Assembly (NCBI GenBank): GCA_026391075.1 | Contig: JAPLES010000021.1 | Coordinates: 62,001 to 126,000, forward strand | Reading direction: 5' to 3' | Origin: Bacteroidota bacterium | GTDB lineage: Bacteria; Bacteroidota; Bacteroidia; Chitinophagales; LD1 | Length of the DNA stretch: 64,000 nt | Shown: one piece after another, positions 51,794 through 60,267 of the stretch | Numbering within the stretch: the first letter of the stretch is position 1 | Layout of the letters: every line of letters starts with the position of its first letter | Notes under the pieces: generated by a model | What the model was told of the DNA's origin: nothing | Databases searched by the model: none | The model's input: only the letters and a program-made list of their open reading frames with translations | Made by a program: the position numbers and the translations under genes

Positions 51794-51974
51794 AGCGTTG
51801 GAACGGTTCAATTCAGCTATTAACATTTACTCACTTAATGCAGATGCATTTCATAACCGAGCAGTAATTGAAATAAAAAGCAATAAGAAAACAGAAGCCT
51901 GCGATGATTTAAGAAGAGCATATCTGCTTGGCGATATAGATGCAATGAATGGAATAAAGCAAACTTGCAAGTAG
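51720..51974 (+). pseudogene. TPR segment, 3' part of the frame-broken TonB-TPR gene
   Basis: An 84-codon ORF overlapping the end of the TonB-like ORF by 74 nt in another frame. It holds one or two TPR units (VEFFKDGNFDKALERFNSAI, ADAFHNRAVIEIKSNKKTEA). It lacks a credible start; M1 is TTG inside the upstream gene. Joining the two would give a roughly 430-residue TonB-TPR protein. Overlap of this size between unrelated genes is unusual, so a frameshift is the simpler reading. A terminator follows. Confidence 0.75.
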
Positions 51975-52041
51975 GCTTCCATGCTAAAACCAAAGAAGGC
52001 AGCGTGAGAAAGAGATGGGTGAAGATGTAAAAGCATAAAAC

Positions 52042-52078
52042 AAAAAGCGTCCCGCAGAATTGCGGGACGCTTTTTTTA
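52042..52078. terminator. Bidirectional terminator between TonB-TPR and metK
   Basis: AAAAAGCGTCCCGCA / TGCGGGACGCTTTTTTT stem with a 4-nt loop, with T-tracts on both strands. It can end both convergent genes. Confidence 0.93.
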
Positions 52079-52094
52079 TGCTTGTAAAGTAATA

Positions 52095-53372
52095 CTACTT
52101 CAATCCAAATGCAGTCTTCACTTGTTTCAGGTAGTTCAATTCTTCCCAAGGGAACAACTTCACCGTAACTGTTTTTTCGTTCTTCTTTCCTTTGTTGAAA
52201 GTCTTCTTCACTATTTCTGTCTTGCGACCCACGTGTCCGTAAGAAGCAGTTTCGCTGTAAATAGGTGTGCGCAATTTGAAACGTTGTTCGATAGCATAAG
52301 GGCGCATGTCAAAAATCTTGGCTACGCGTTTCGAAATTTCACCATCGCTCAGGTTTACTTTCGATGTGCCGTAAGTGCTTACAAAAATACCAACGGGTGC
52401 GGCTACACCAATAGCATAAGCTACCTGCACCAACACTTCATCGCAAACACCTGCTGCAACTAAATTTTTTGCTGCATGGCGCGCTGCATACGCAGCCGAT
52501 CGGTCAACCTTGCTCGGGTCTTTTCCGCTGAATGCACCACCACCGTGTGCACCTTTGCCACCATAAGTGTCAACAATAATTTTTCTTCCTGTTAAACCGG
52601 TATCACCGTGCGGTCCGCCAATTACAAACTTGCCGGTAGGGTTAACGTGATATTTTATTTTGTCGTTAAACAAAGCCTGCACTCGTTTTGGCAATTTTGC
52701 TTTCACGCGCGGAATCAAAATTTTAATCACATCATCTTTAATCTTCTTCAACATAATGGCATCGGCAGCAAAATCATCATGCTGTGTAGAAATCACAATG
52801 GCATCAATGCGCACTGGTTTGTTGTTGTCATCATATTCAATTGTCACCTGGCTCTTGGCATCAGGGCGCAAATACTTCATCGTCTTTTCTTCTCTGCGAA
52901 TAGCCGACAACTCACGTAATAATGTATGTGCAAGCTCCAATGGAAGCGGCATATAGTTATCTGTCTCGCGCGTAGCGTAACCAAACATCATTCCCTGGTC
53001 GCCCGCACCTTGTGCATTTGCCTTCGATTCAAAATCAGTTTTCGTTTTGCGGTCAACACCACGGTTAATATCAGCACTCTGCTCGTGAATAGCCGAAAGA
53101 ATTCCGCAACTGTTTGCCTCGAACATGTATTCTGCTTTGGTATAACCAATCTTGCGAATTACCTCGCGTGCAATTTCCTGCACTTCGAGATACGCTTCTG
53201 ATTTTACTTCACCTGCCAACACCACCTGTCCGGTAGTAACAAGCGTTTCACACGCCACTTTACTCTGCGGGTCGTAAGCAAGAAAATGGTCAATAAGCGC
53301 GTCCGAAATTTGGTCGGCTACTTTGTCTGGATGTCCTTCAGAAACTGATTCGGAAGTAAAAAGATATGGCAT
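52095..53372 (-). CDS. metK: S-adenosylmethionine synthetase
   Basis: A 425-residue enzyme making SAM from methionine and ATP. Family motifs: [32 protein letters not shown] (the hexapeptide site), [20 protein letters not shown], and [20 protein letters not shown]. It is slightly longer than E. coli MetK because of an inserted segment before the C-terminus ([20 protein letters not shown]), common in Bacteroidota. The upstream gap contains a CGCAAAGA microrepeat pair; I could not recognise a SAM riboswitch there. Confidence 0.97.
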   Translation of the reverse strand: MPYLFTSESVSEGHPDKVADQISDALIDHFLAYDPQSKVACETLVTTGQVVLAGEVKSEAYLEVQEIAREVIRKIGYTKAEYMFEANSCGILSAIHEQSADINRGVDRKTKTDFESKANAQGAGDQGMMFGYATRETDNYMPLPLELAHTLLRELSAIRREEKTMKYLRPDAKSQVTIEYDDNNKPVRIDAIVISTQHDDFAADAIMLKKIKDDVIKILIPRVKAKLPKRVQALFNDKIKYHVNPTGKFVIGGPHGDTGLTGRKIIVDTYGGKGAHGGGAFSGKDPSKVDRSAAYAARHAAKNLVAAGVCDEVLVQVAYAIGVAAPVGIFVSTYGTSKVNLSDGEISKRVAKIFDMRPYAIEQRFKLRTPIYSETASYGHVGRKTEIVKKTFNKGKKNEKTVTVKLFPWEELNYLKQVKTAFGLK

Positions 53373-53468
53373 GTTATTTTGTTTAAGAGCGGTGAAAATA
53401 GAAAAATGAAATAAAGCAACAACAGCAGAAATGGATGTGATGAATCAAAATACGAAATGCAAAACTTA

Positions 53469-53535
53469 CACGAAGACGCAAAGACACAAAGCGAATAGCA
53501 AATCATTTTTCTTTGCGACTTCGCGCCTTTGTGTA
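53469..53535. repeat. CGCAAAGA / CTTTGCG inverted microrepeat
   Basis: The left arm (about 53469-53491) reads CACGAAGACGCAAAGACACA followed by AAG. The right arm (about 53512-53535) reads CTTTGCGACTTCGCGCCTTT followed by GTGT. Degenerate 7-9 nt words, arms roughly reverse complementary around a 20-nt AT-rich loop. It fills the gap between metK and the MATE gene. Confidence 0.75.
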
Positions 53536-53543
53536 AATGAATT

Positions 53544-54890
53544 TTACAATTCAATTTTCTTCAACACCATTCTGAACCTCACCATCTGCAACACGGCCGC
53601 TACCGTTAATCCAATTATAAATCCAATCCATATTCCTTTCAATCCAAAACCAAAATTGAAAGCAAGCAAGTAGCAAGCTGGAATCATAATCAACCAATAC
53701 GAAACAAAAGCAATTACCGCAGGAAATTTTACATCCTGCATTCCGCGCAATGCACCTGCGGCAGTAGCTTGTAATCCGTCACTAATTTGAAACACTGCTG
53801 CAAAAAATAACATCGAAGAAGCAATGGAAATTACTTCGGCATTGTCTGTATAAAGTTTTGGAAGAACAGCATGGCAAGCAAAAAAGAAAGCAGCAAAAAT
53901 TAATTCAATTGCGACCGTCAAAATAAAAGCGGTGTTACCTGCCACGCGAATGCCTTCTTTATCTTTTGCTCCGTATGCATAGCCAATCATAATAGTTCCC
54001 GATGCTGAAATTCCCGTAGCCACCATAAAAGTGATACTCGCCAAACCAATAGAAATCATGTGCGCTGCTTCGGCAGAAGTGCTTATCCACCCACTCATAA
54101 TTTGTCCAGCATTAAACGCTGCTACTTCCCAAAAAAACTGCAAGCCCGCAGGAATACCGATAATCAAAATAGGTTTCACATAACTCAAACTGGCATCAGC
54201 ATATTTTATAAACTCTCTACGCAACTCACGCACTTGTTCATCGCGCCAGATGTAAATAAGGATAGAAGTGGTCATCACCACGCGCGAAATTCCATTCGCA
54301 ATCGCTGCACCTTCAATACCCATTTGCGGCAAACCGAATCTGCCGTAAATCAAAACCCAGTTCAGAAAAAAATTAAGAACTAAACCACCAAGGGTAATGA
54401 GCATGCCTATTTTTGTTCTGCCCATGCCGTCTAAAAATTGTTTAGCCGCCATGAAAAAGAAAATGAAACCCGTAGAGTAATTGACTAAATGCAGAAACTT
54501 TCCTCCGAGTACTGTATCAGTTTCGCTGTGTTTAAACACAGCAAGATTACCGGCAATCACCCAAATAATTCCTGTGAACAAAACAGTCAGCACAGCCGAA
54601 ACTACCAAGCTTGAAATGAGCACGCCAATACTTTTATGTCCTTTGCCTTCACCAAATGCTTCACTTACTAATGGCGAAACGGCAAACAGAATTCCCATGC
54701 CCGCAAGAATCGTCATCCAGTAAATACCATTCGCAAAACCCGAAGCAGCTATATACTCATGACCCAGCCCGCCAATTTGAACGGTGTCAAAAAAGCCCAT
54801 CAACACTTGTCCCAACTGCCCTGCAATAATGGGCAGGGCCAGCGTAAGCGCTTCTTTAATTTTCTGTTTATATATGGCTGATAAAATCAT
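53544..54890 (-). CDS. MATE-family multidrug/toxin exporter
   Basis: A 448-residue protein with about 12 transmembrane helices in two related halves. MATE landmarks: ALPIIAGQLGQVLMGFFDTV in helix 1, SPLVSEAFGEGKGHKSIGV, and in the second half MIGYAYGAKDKEGIRVAG. MATE proteins exchange Na+ or H+ for cationic drugs or metabolites. The substrate is unknown. The gene ends directly at a microrepeat-filled gap before metK. Confidence 0.93.
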   Translation of the reverse strand: MILSAIYKQKIKEALTLALPIIAGQLGQVLMGFFDTVQIGGLGHEYIAASGFANGIYWMTILAGMGILFAVSPLVSEAFGEGKGHKSIGVLISSLVVSAVLTVLFTGIIWVIAGNLAVFKHSETDTVLGGKFLHLVNYSTGFIFFFMAAKQFLDGMGRTKIGMLITLGGLVLNFFLNWVLIYGRFGLPQMGIEGAAIANGISRVVMTTSILIYIWRDEQVRELRREFIKYADASLSYVKPILIIGIPAGLQFFWEVAAFNAGQIMSGWISTSAEAAHMISIGLASITFMVATGISASGTIMIGYAYGAKDKEGIRVAGNTAFILTVAIELIFAAFFFACHAVLPKLYTDNAEVISIASSMLFFAAVFQISDGLQATAAGALRGMQDVKFPAVIAFVSYWLIMIPACYLLAFNFGFGLKGIWIGFIIGLTVAAVLQMVRFRMVLKKIEL

Positions 54891-54982
54891 TTTACTTATT
54901 TCTCCTTATCTGTATTTCAATTCCGCATTTGTTTCATCCCGTCTGTTTCAGCGGGGCCGAAATCTGCATTCTGCGTTAAAAT

Positions 54983-55020
54983 AAAAAACCCCACCAGCCG
55001 AAGCCAATGGGGAAAAAAAA
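54983..55020 (-). terminator. Terminator of the yceD-rpmF operon with a UUCG tetraloop
   Basis: On the minus strand: CCCCATTGGC TTCG GCTGGTGGGG, a 10-bp stem with G-T pairs and a UUCG tetraloop, flanked by T-tracts on both sides. It ends the rpmF transcript 26 bp after the stop codon. Confidence 0.9.
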
Positions 55021-55045
55021 TATCTTCCTCTAATTGATTTGCTGT

Positions 55046-55234
55046 TTACTTCTTGGTTTTTTCCAACACTACTTTTCCGCGATAGATAAGTTTGTCTTCG
55101 CTCCAGTGTGCGCGGTGCAATAAATGCGCTTCGCCTGTAGTTTGGTCAACACCTGTAGTAGGGGCTTCTGCCTTGTAGTGAGTTCTTCTTTTATCTCTTC
55201 TCTGTTTCGAGATTCTATGTTTTGGATTTGGCAT
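55046..55234 (-). CDS. rpmF: 50S ribosomal protein L32
   Basis: A 62-residue bL32, a component of the large ribosomal subunit. The N-terminus [20 protein letters not shown] is diagnostic, followed by [20 protein letters not shown]. It follows the DUF177 gene (yceD) by 41 bp on the same strand, the common bacterial arrangement, and its transcript ends at a tetraloop terminator. No Cys zinc-binding motif is present (zinc-free type). Confidence 0.97.
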   Translation of the reverse strand: MPNPKHRISKQRRDKRRTHYKAEAPTTGVDQTTGEAHLLHRAHWSEDKLIYRGKVVLEKTKK

Positions 55235-55275
55235 GGTCTGTAATTTTTAATTCTGATTTATTATTGATTAATGTC

Positions 55276-55797
55276 TTAGTTCTTTAAGTTCTTCAACGCT
55301 TCCCATCTAGGGTCGGCTTCTTCTTTCTTGGTTTCTTCACTCAGAAATTTTAAAACTTCCTTGTTGCATTGCGGCTCTTCGCCAGGTTTGTCGCAACCTA
55401 TAAGTTGCATTGGCAAACACAAATTGATGTATTCATAAGCCAGTTGCGAAACATCAATTACCGATTCTTCGCGACCTATATATATCACATCCGGTTCATC
55501 CTGCATGGCATTCGGGTCTTCGGCATATTTTACATAGCATGTATAATCGCCAAAAATCTCCTTGTCAAACGGAACGAGACATCTGTCGCATTCCACTTTA
55601 ACTGCACCGTCAACGAAGAAATTTAAAATAAAGAACGTTTCCTTTTTCTCGAACTCTAACCGCAAATTTACTTTGCAATCGTGTATCAGACTTTCCTCAA
55701 AATGAGCGAAAAACTGTTTGTCAATGTCATAGTTGAATTTGTGAACTCCTAACTTCAACCCCACATAAGCAATTTCAAACTCCCGTAACCCTTTCAC
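55276..55797 (-). CDS. DUF177/YceD-family rRNA-associated protein
   Basis: A 173-residue protein with the YceD pattern: FFVDGAVKVECDRCLVPFDK (CxxC-like), DVSQLAYEYINLCLPMQLIG, then CDKPGEEPQCNKEVLKFLSE and an acidic tail. YceD-type proteins are tied to 23S rRNA accumulation and usually precede rpmF, as here. The presumed zinc cysteines are retained. It is transcribed from a promoter at 55881-55910 with a leader of roughly 80 nt. Confidence 0.9.
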   Translation of the reverse strand: MKGLREFEIAYVGLKLGVHKFNYDIDKQFFAHFEESLIHDCKVNLRLEFEKKETFFILNFFVDGAVKVECDRCLVPFDKEIFGDYTCYVKYAEDPNAMQDEPDVIYIGREESVIDVSQLAYEYINLCLPMQLIGCDKPGEEPQCNKEVLKFLSEETKKEEADPRWEALKNLKN

Positions 55798-55880
55798 AAT
55801 TCAATAATTTATGATGATGCTACGACTGATTTGCTACAATTTTTTCAAACAACTTTAATCAGCTTTCGCGAAAAGGACGG

Positions 55881-55910
55881 CAAATATAGCCGAATCACTC
55901 AAAAATCAAA
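55881..55910 (-). promoter_or_regulatory. Bacteroidota-type promoter of yceD-rpmF
   Basis: On the minus strand: TTTG (55907-55910), an 18-nt spacer, then TATATTTG (55881-55888), a perfect match to the TAnnTTTG -7 box. It points into the yceD leader. Confidence 0.72.
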
Positions 55911-55976
55911 ACCGTTTACACAGCTCGTTTTTGAGTTGCGGAGCGGAGGTTTAACTTGCAAGCCATTATTGAAATC

Positions 55977-56465
55977 ATGAAGAAGCAATTTGTTACTTAT
56001 TATAACTCGCCTTTGGGCATTATGGAAATAAAAGGCGGTGATGCTTTTATTTGCGAAGTGAATTTTGTGCAGGAGGAGTATGAATCATCGGCAGATTTGC
56101 CCGAAAATATTCTTGAATGCAAGAAAGAACTCGAAGAATATTTTGCCGGCAAACGAAAAACGTTCTCGGTAAAAATAAAAGTTGAAGGAACGGTATTTCA
56201 AAAAAAGGTTTGGAAACAATTGCTCAAAATAAAATTTGGCGATACCACTTCTTACCTTAGTGTATCCAAAGATTTAGGAGATGTAAAAGCAATAAGAGCG
56301 GTAGGCACTGCCAATGGAAAAAATCCGATTGCCATTATTATTCCTTGCCATCGGGTAATTGGTTCCGATGGAAAACTAACAGGTTATGCAGGCGGTTTGT
56401 GGCGCAAACAATGGCTGCTGGAGCACGAAGGAAACATCTCGGGTAATAATCCAACACTGTTTTAA
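55977..56465 (+). CDS. ogt: Methylated-DNA--protein-cysteine methyltransferase
   Basis: A 162-residue DNA repair protein that moves O6-alkyl groups from guanine to its own cysteine. The acceptor Cys is in IIIPCHRVIGSDGKLTGYAG. The N-terminal half (YYNSPLGIMEIKGGDAFICE) and GDTTSYLSVSKDLGD (helix-turn-helix) fit the family. I choose ATG 55977; the ORF-track start at 55956 is a TTG that falls in a likely -7 box (TAACTTG). It is divergent from yceD. No Ada-type extra domain is present. Confidence 0.93.
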   Translation: MKKQFVTYYNSPLGIMEIKGGDAFICEVNFVQEEYESSADLPENILECKKELEEYFAGKRKTFSVKIKVEGTVFQKKVWKQLLKIKFGDTTSYLSVSKDLGDVKAIRAVGTANGKNPIAIIIPCHRVIGSDGKLTGYAGGLWRKQWLLEHEGNISGNNPTLF

Positions 56466-56477
56466 AATTGAGGAAAT

Positions 56478-56515
56478 AAAAAAACCGTTTCCGAAAAATC
56501 GGAAACGGCTTATAT
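56478..56515. terminator. Terminator after ogt
   Basis: AAAACCGTTTCCG / CGGAAACGG stem with a short AAAAAT loop and an AT-rich tail. It sits between convergent ogt and the phasin-like gene. Confidence 0.8.
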
Positions 56516-56533
56516 ATAGATGTTCTAAGCAAA

Positions 56534-56950
56534 TTACGCTGTAGGAGCAGAATGAGTAGTAGGCGCTACGTGTTTTGCCGCAGGTCTTACTCTCTTCTTA
56601 GCTTTTTTTTTAGCAGCTGGCTTTGCAGCAGCTTTAGGAGCTGAAGCGCCTTTCACCTTTAACTGACCTTCGAGTTTTTCAATTCTCTTTTGAAGTTTAG
56701 ATACTTCAGAAGCACCCAGTTTCACAAATTTGTGAACGGCTTCGTTGTATTTAGCTTCAATTTCAGGTCTGCGGGCTTCTACTTTCTTAATCGCATCGCC
56801 TACTAGTTTCTTGCCGTCAGCTTCGCTAACTTTGCCTTTCTTTACTAATTCGTTTACGCCTTTTTGAACTACTTCAGCTGTGTGTGCTGCAAGTCCTACT
56901 CCTGAGTAGAAATATTTCTTCAGGTTTTCTTGGAGATTGTTGGTTGCCAT
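56534..56950 (-). CDS. Phasin-like/histone H1-like basic protein
   Basis: A 138-residue protein from ATG 56950 (the ORF-track start adds 21 residues from the leader). Residues 1-95 form amphipathic helices and a coiled coil (LQENLKKYFYSGVGLAAHTA, ASEVSKLQKRIEKLEGQLKV), like PHA-granule phasins. The C-terminus is an Ala/Lys/Pro-rich tail (PKAAAKPAAKKKAKKRVRPA) as in PhaF and histone H1-like proteins, which may bind DNA. This suggests a link between granules or membranes and the nucleoid. No PHA synthase is seen in the window. Confidence 0.72.
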   Translation of the reverse strand: MATNNLQENLKKYFYSGVGLAAHTAEVVQKGVNELVKKGKVSEADGKKLVGDAIKKVEARRPEIEAKYNEAVHKFVKLGASEVSKLQKRIEKLEGQLKVKGASAPKAAAKPAAKKKAKKRVRPAAKHVAPTTHSAPTA

Positions 56951-57221
56951 TGTAATGGTTTTTTTGTTTAAGTTAATAATGGTTGCGTTGTAAACAGATT
57001 CAATGCCATTCATTTTTTTCCTTCAAAAAATAATTTGAATTGAAACGAAACGCCATCAAATTTATTTTGATGATGCAAATAAAACCCAATGCCAGCAAGG
57101 GTTTGCATGACTAAAGTCATTGCACAAAATAATTTTTATCAAACTTTTTCAAGCAAATGACGAAGCGCAATTGTGGCAGAACGAATTGTCAGATGCAAGA
57201 TTATTTGGCAGGAAAAGAAGC
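56951..57221. other. Intergenic region without a supported gene
   Basis: Together with the repeat at 57222-57277 the gap between the phasin-like gene and the YhhN gene is over 430 bp. It contains a palindrome TTTGCATGACTAAAGTCATTGCA near 57102-57124, some A/T tracts and probably the promoter of the phasin-like gene. No ORF here has coding character. Confidence 0.45.
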
Positions 57222-57277
57222 GCGTCATCCTGAGTTTGTCGAAGGATAAGGCGTAGACAAGCTCAGCGTCATAAAGC
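57222..57277. repeat. GTCATCCTGAG/CTCAGCGTCAT REP-like element
   Basis: GCGTCATCCTGAGTTTGTCG and GTAGACAAGCTCAGCGTCAT are imperfect reverse complements around AAGGATAAGGC. It is the second member of the family at 8981-9055. It probably folds into a hairpin. Confidence 0.85.
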
Positions 57278-57387
57278 TTTTTGTGCGGCTAACTTAAGGC
57301 TTCGCGTAACTCACAACCAAAATATTGTCGCTTACACATTTTCGGCACGGCACTAAATTTTACATTCGTATTCCTAAACCTTAACCC

Positions 57388-58089
57388 ATGCTTAAGCCAC
57401 TAGAATACCTTTACATTGTTATTGCCGCTATTGAAATTTTTGCTGAAATTACCGGTAACGAAATGGTTCGGTTTATTTCGAAACCATTGCTGATGGTAGC
57501 GTTGATTGCTTTTTATGTGCAATCAATAAACGGTAACTGGAGTAAGTTGCACAAGTTAATGGTAGCGGCATTTTTCTTTTCGTGGATTGGAGATGTGGCA
57601 CTGATGTTTGTGTTTAAGAACGAGAACTTCTTCTTAGTTGGTTTGGTAGGATTCCTTATCACACATATTCTTTACGCTGTTTCATTTGCCGATGTAACCA
57701 ATAAGAAAGCCGAAGCACTTCTTCCAAAAAAGTTTTGGGTAATTATTCCGTTGGTCATATATATGATAGCGTTGCTTTCCATGTTGGTTCCCGGAATCAC
57801 GGGCAATGAGAAGACACAACCGTTTTTAATTCCGGTGCTTGTGTATTCAACTGCTATTGCGACCATGACTATGTTTTCAATTAACCGTTACAAGCGCGTG
57901 AACGATGCTTCTTTTGCTTTGGTTTTTGGTGGGGCACTGTTGTTTATGTTTTCCGATTCCATTATTGCGACAAATAAATTTCTGCATCCGTTTGAAACGG
58001 CAAGCATCTTCATTATGGTTCTGTACACAGCCGGGCAATATTTTATTGCCAAAGGAATGTTAGCGCAATCTCCATCACCCAAAAATTAA
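57388..58089 (+). CDS. YhhN-family lysoplasmalogenase-like membrane protein
   Basis: A 233-residue integral membrane protein with about 8 helices. Family blocks: FISKPLLMVALIAFYVQS near the N-terminus, FFFSWIGDVALMF, FLITHILYAVSFAD, and GGALLFMFSDSIIATNKF (with the conserved acidic residues), then TAGQYFIAKGM. TMEM86/YhhN proteins cleave the vinyl-ether bond of lysoplasmalogens. The next gene starts 1 bp after its stop, so they are co-transcribed. It begins a run of membrane- and lipid-related genes. Confidence 0.9.
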   Translation: MLKPLEYLYIVIAAIEIFAEITGNEMVRFISKPLLMVALIAFYVQSINGNWSKLHKLMVAAFFFSWIGDVALMFVFKNENFFLVGLVGFLITHILYAVSFADVTNKKAEALLPKKFWVIIPLVIYMIALLSMLVPGITGNEKTQPFLIPVLVYSTAIATMTMFSINRYKRVNDASFALVFGGALLFMFSDSIIATNKFLHPFETASIFIMVLYTAGQYFIAKGMLAQSPSPKN

Positions 58090-58090
58090 A

Positions 58091-59062
58091 ATGAATACTA
58101 TGTATAAGAGTAACGGAAAAATGTTCCCGACACTGCATGAGTATTTCAATCATGTGGCCGATTCGGTTGGTACGCCAAGAGTGCATCAGCATTTTGAGTC
58201 AGATTCAGTTTTGTCTGATGGACTGAAACTGCACTTAGATGTATTGGAGTATTCGGCTGATGCGCCTACGATTGTTTTTATTCCAGGCACTGCCATTTAT
58301 GCCATGTGCTATGCTGAATTGCTTTATGCATTGGGTCAGCAGGGTTTTAATGTGGTTGGTTTTGACCCGCGTGGTCACGGTAGAAGTGAAGGCACACGAG
58401 GTGATTATACTATTCCTGAATTAATGACGGATACTCAAAATGTAATTACTTACGCCATTGAACGCTTCAATGACAAAGTGAGTGTTATGGGAAGTTCGCA
58501 AGGAGGTATTGTGGCGTTTTATTTGGCAGCAAAAGATAAGCGAATTGATTCTGTTATTTGTCAGTGCCTTGCTGATATGTCAATGCCGGAAACTGAAACA
58601 CTGGCTCGCTTTCCTTGGCTTATAAAATCTTTTAAGGCTGTTGCTTCTCGTGTAGGTAACTTAATTCCGAATATACAAATGCCCATTGAATCATACATTG
58701 ATCTAAGTGAAATTCCTCTTCGGCATTTCGGTAGCATCCGAAAATTTATTCAGCAAGACCCGTTGAGTTTGCAAACGGTTTCCATGCGCGCGCTTAAGTC
58801 ACTGGCATTTGAAGAGTTGTCAAAACCTATTGAAGAAATAAAAGTTCCTGTTTTGATTTTATTGGGAACTGATGACTCTATTTTTACGGGTCCATACACA
58901 CGGAGTATATATGATCGCATTCAGAGCGATAAAAAATTAGTTATGTATCATGGTAAAAGCCACGGCTTATTGATGGAAGCCTTAGACGAAGTTGTTCCTG
59001 AAATTACCTTGTGGATGGAAAACGTTTACGGAATGAGTTACCGCCATAAACTTCGCGCTTAA
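58091..59062 (+). CDS. Alpha/beta hydrolase (lysophospholipase-like)
   Basis: A 323-residue alpha/beta hydrolase. Oxyanion-hole region IVFIPGTAIYA, VGFDPRGHGRSEG, nucleophile Ser in VMGSSQGGIVAF, acid Asp in LLGTDDSIFTG, catalytic His in HGKSHGLLMEAL. No signal peptide is evident. The pattern is close to monoacylglycerol lipases or lysophospholipases, though the substrate is not proven. It starts 1 bp after the YhhN gene, which suggests action on lysolipids in the same pathway. Confidence 0.88.
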   Translation: MNTMYKSNGKMFPTLHEYFNHVADSVGTPRVHQHFESDSVLSDGLKLHLDVLEYSADAPTIVFIPGTAIYAMCYAELLYALGQQGFNVVGFDPRGHGRSEGTRGDYTIPELMTDTQNVITYAIERFNDKVSVMGSSQGGIVAFYLAAKDKRIDSVICQCLADMSMPETETLARFPWLIKSFKAVASRVGNLIPNIQMPIESYIDLSEIPLRHFGSIRKFIQQDPLSLQTVSMRALKSLAFEELSKPIEEIKVPVLILLGTDDSIFTGPYTRSIYDRIQSDKKLVMYHGKSHGLLMEALDEVVPEITLWMENVYGMSYRHKLRA

Positions 59063-59145
59063 TAAAACTGCAAACCTTTGTTGACTTGTGTTAATGCTAC
59101 AAGGCTTTCGCCTTTGCCTTTGCTTCTTCTTCCTATAATTGCATT

Positions 59146-60204
59146 ATGATTCTGAATTTCTTCGACCTCAAAATTTACAACAATCCCATTTACGATTGGT
59201 TGTTTTCGCTTGGTATCATCATCGTTTCCGTAGTTGCTGCAAGAGTTATTTATTGGCTCATTAGCAAAGTTCTCCGCCAATACTCTAAGCACACCAACAC
59301 AGAACTTGACGATTTAATTATCAAGCGAATTGACACTCCCATTGCACTCGGGATTGTGCTGATTGGAATGCGTTACGCCTTAAAACTTCTCGAATTTCCG
59401 CACCTGATAAATAGTTATGTGCATCGTGGATTTGTGTTGATGGCAACACTTACATTCACTTGGTTGCTTACACGTATTGTTCGAGCTCTGATTGAATTTT
59501 ATTTCCGTCAGCACACGCCAACGGAAGACAACAAAACAGGTCAGCAGGTAATGCTTGTTGCCAAACGCGCTTCAGTTATTTTGTTGTGGTCAATAGGTGC
59601 GGTGTTAGGTTTAAATAATGCAGGCTTTGATGTGGGCGCGTTGATTGCCGGTTTAGGAATAGGAGGATTAGCACTTGCACTTGCCGCACAGGACACGGTA
59701 AAAAATATTATCGGTGGCTTGATAATTTTTCTTGACAAACCGTTTTATGTAGGCGATATAATCAAAGTAAAAGAAACAGAAGGTACGGTGGTGTATACAG
59801 GTATTCGCAGTACCCGTATACGCACCGGAGCGGGAAGATTAATCACCATTCCTAACGCGCACTTTACCGATAATGCGATTGAAAACATTACACTTGAGCC
59901 GTCAAAAAGAATTGTCACTTATCTTTCGTTGCTTTACGAAACCCCAACAGAAAAAATTGATGAAGCCATTTCTATTCTGAAAGATATTGTGTTGCAATCG
60001 CCCGATGTAAATCATTACGACTGCATCATCTTTCTTGAAAAATTTTCTGCTTCATCGGTGGACATCAACTTCACTTATTTTATAAAGAAGGGAAGCGATA
60101 TACATACTACGCAAACTGATGTGAACAAAGAAGTCCTTCGTAAATTTAAGCAAGTGGGAATTGAATTCGCTTATCCTGCACAAGTGGTTATTGAAAGAAA
60201 ATAA
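59146..60204 (+). CDS. MscS-family mechanosensitive ion channel
   Basis: A 352-residue membrane channel with 3-4 N-terminal helices. The pore helix GALIAGLGIGGLALALAAQD is diagnostic, followed by TVKNIIGGLIIFLDKPFYVG and the soluble beta domain with TGIRSTRIRTGAGRLITIPN. MscS channels open on membrane tension and release osmolytes. It follows the lipid hydrolase by 83 bp on the same strand. A TATAATTG near the start could be a -7 box. Confidence 0.95.
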   Translation: MILNFFDLKIYNNPIYDWLFSLGIIIVSVVAARVIYWLISKVLRQYSKHTNTELDDLIIKRIDTPIALGIVLIGMRYALKLLEFPHLINSYVHRGFVLMATLTFTWLLTRIVRALIEFYFRQHTPTEDNKTGQQVMLVAKRASVILLWSIGAVLGLNNAGFDVGALIAGLGIGGLALALAAQDTVKNIIGGLIIFLDKPFYVGDIIKVKETEGTVVYTGIRSTRIRTGAGRLITIPNAHFTDNAIENITLEPSKRIVTYLSLLYETPTEKIDEAISILKDIVLQSPDVNHYDCIIFLEKFSASSVDINFTYFIKKGSDIHTTQTDVNKEVLRKFKQVGIEFAYPAQVVIERK

Positions 60205-60223
60205 AACAAGTTTTCTCTTCGAC

Positions 60224-60250
60224 TTCGGACTTCCGTCTTCTAACTTCTAA
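60224..60250. repeat. TTCGGACTTCCG microrepeat
   Basis: TTCGACTTCGGACTTCCGTC followed by TTCTAAC: degenerate 7-8 nt words related, in the opposite orientation, to the GTCCGAA repeat inside kynU. It lies between the MscS stop and the desaturase start. Confidence 0.6.
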
Positions 60251-60267
60251 TTTTATCTTCGCGCCCT

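Noticed and set aside
53373-53543. SAM riboswitch before metK
   Set aside because: The leader consists mostly of the CGCAAAGA inverted microrepeat; I see no conserved SAM-I or SAM-II core.
57102-57124. Third copy of the RAYT REP palindrome
   Set aside because: TGCATGACTAAAGTCATTGCA shares only GCATGACTAA with the REP stems and lacks the outer GATGATG/CATCATC stem; likely a chance palindrome.
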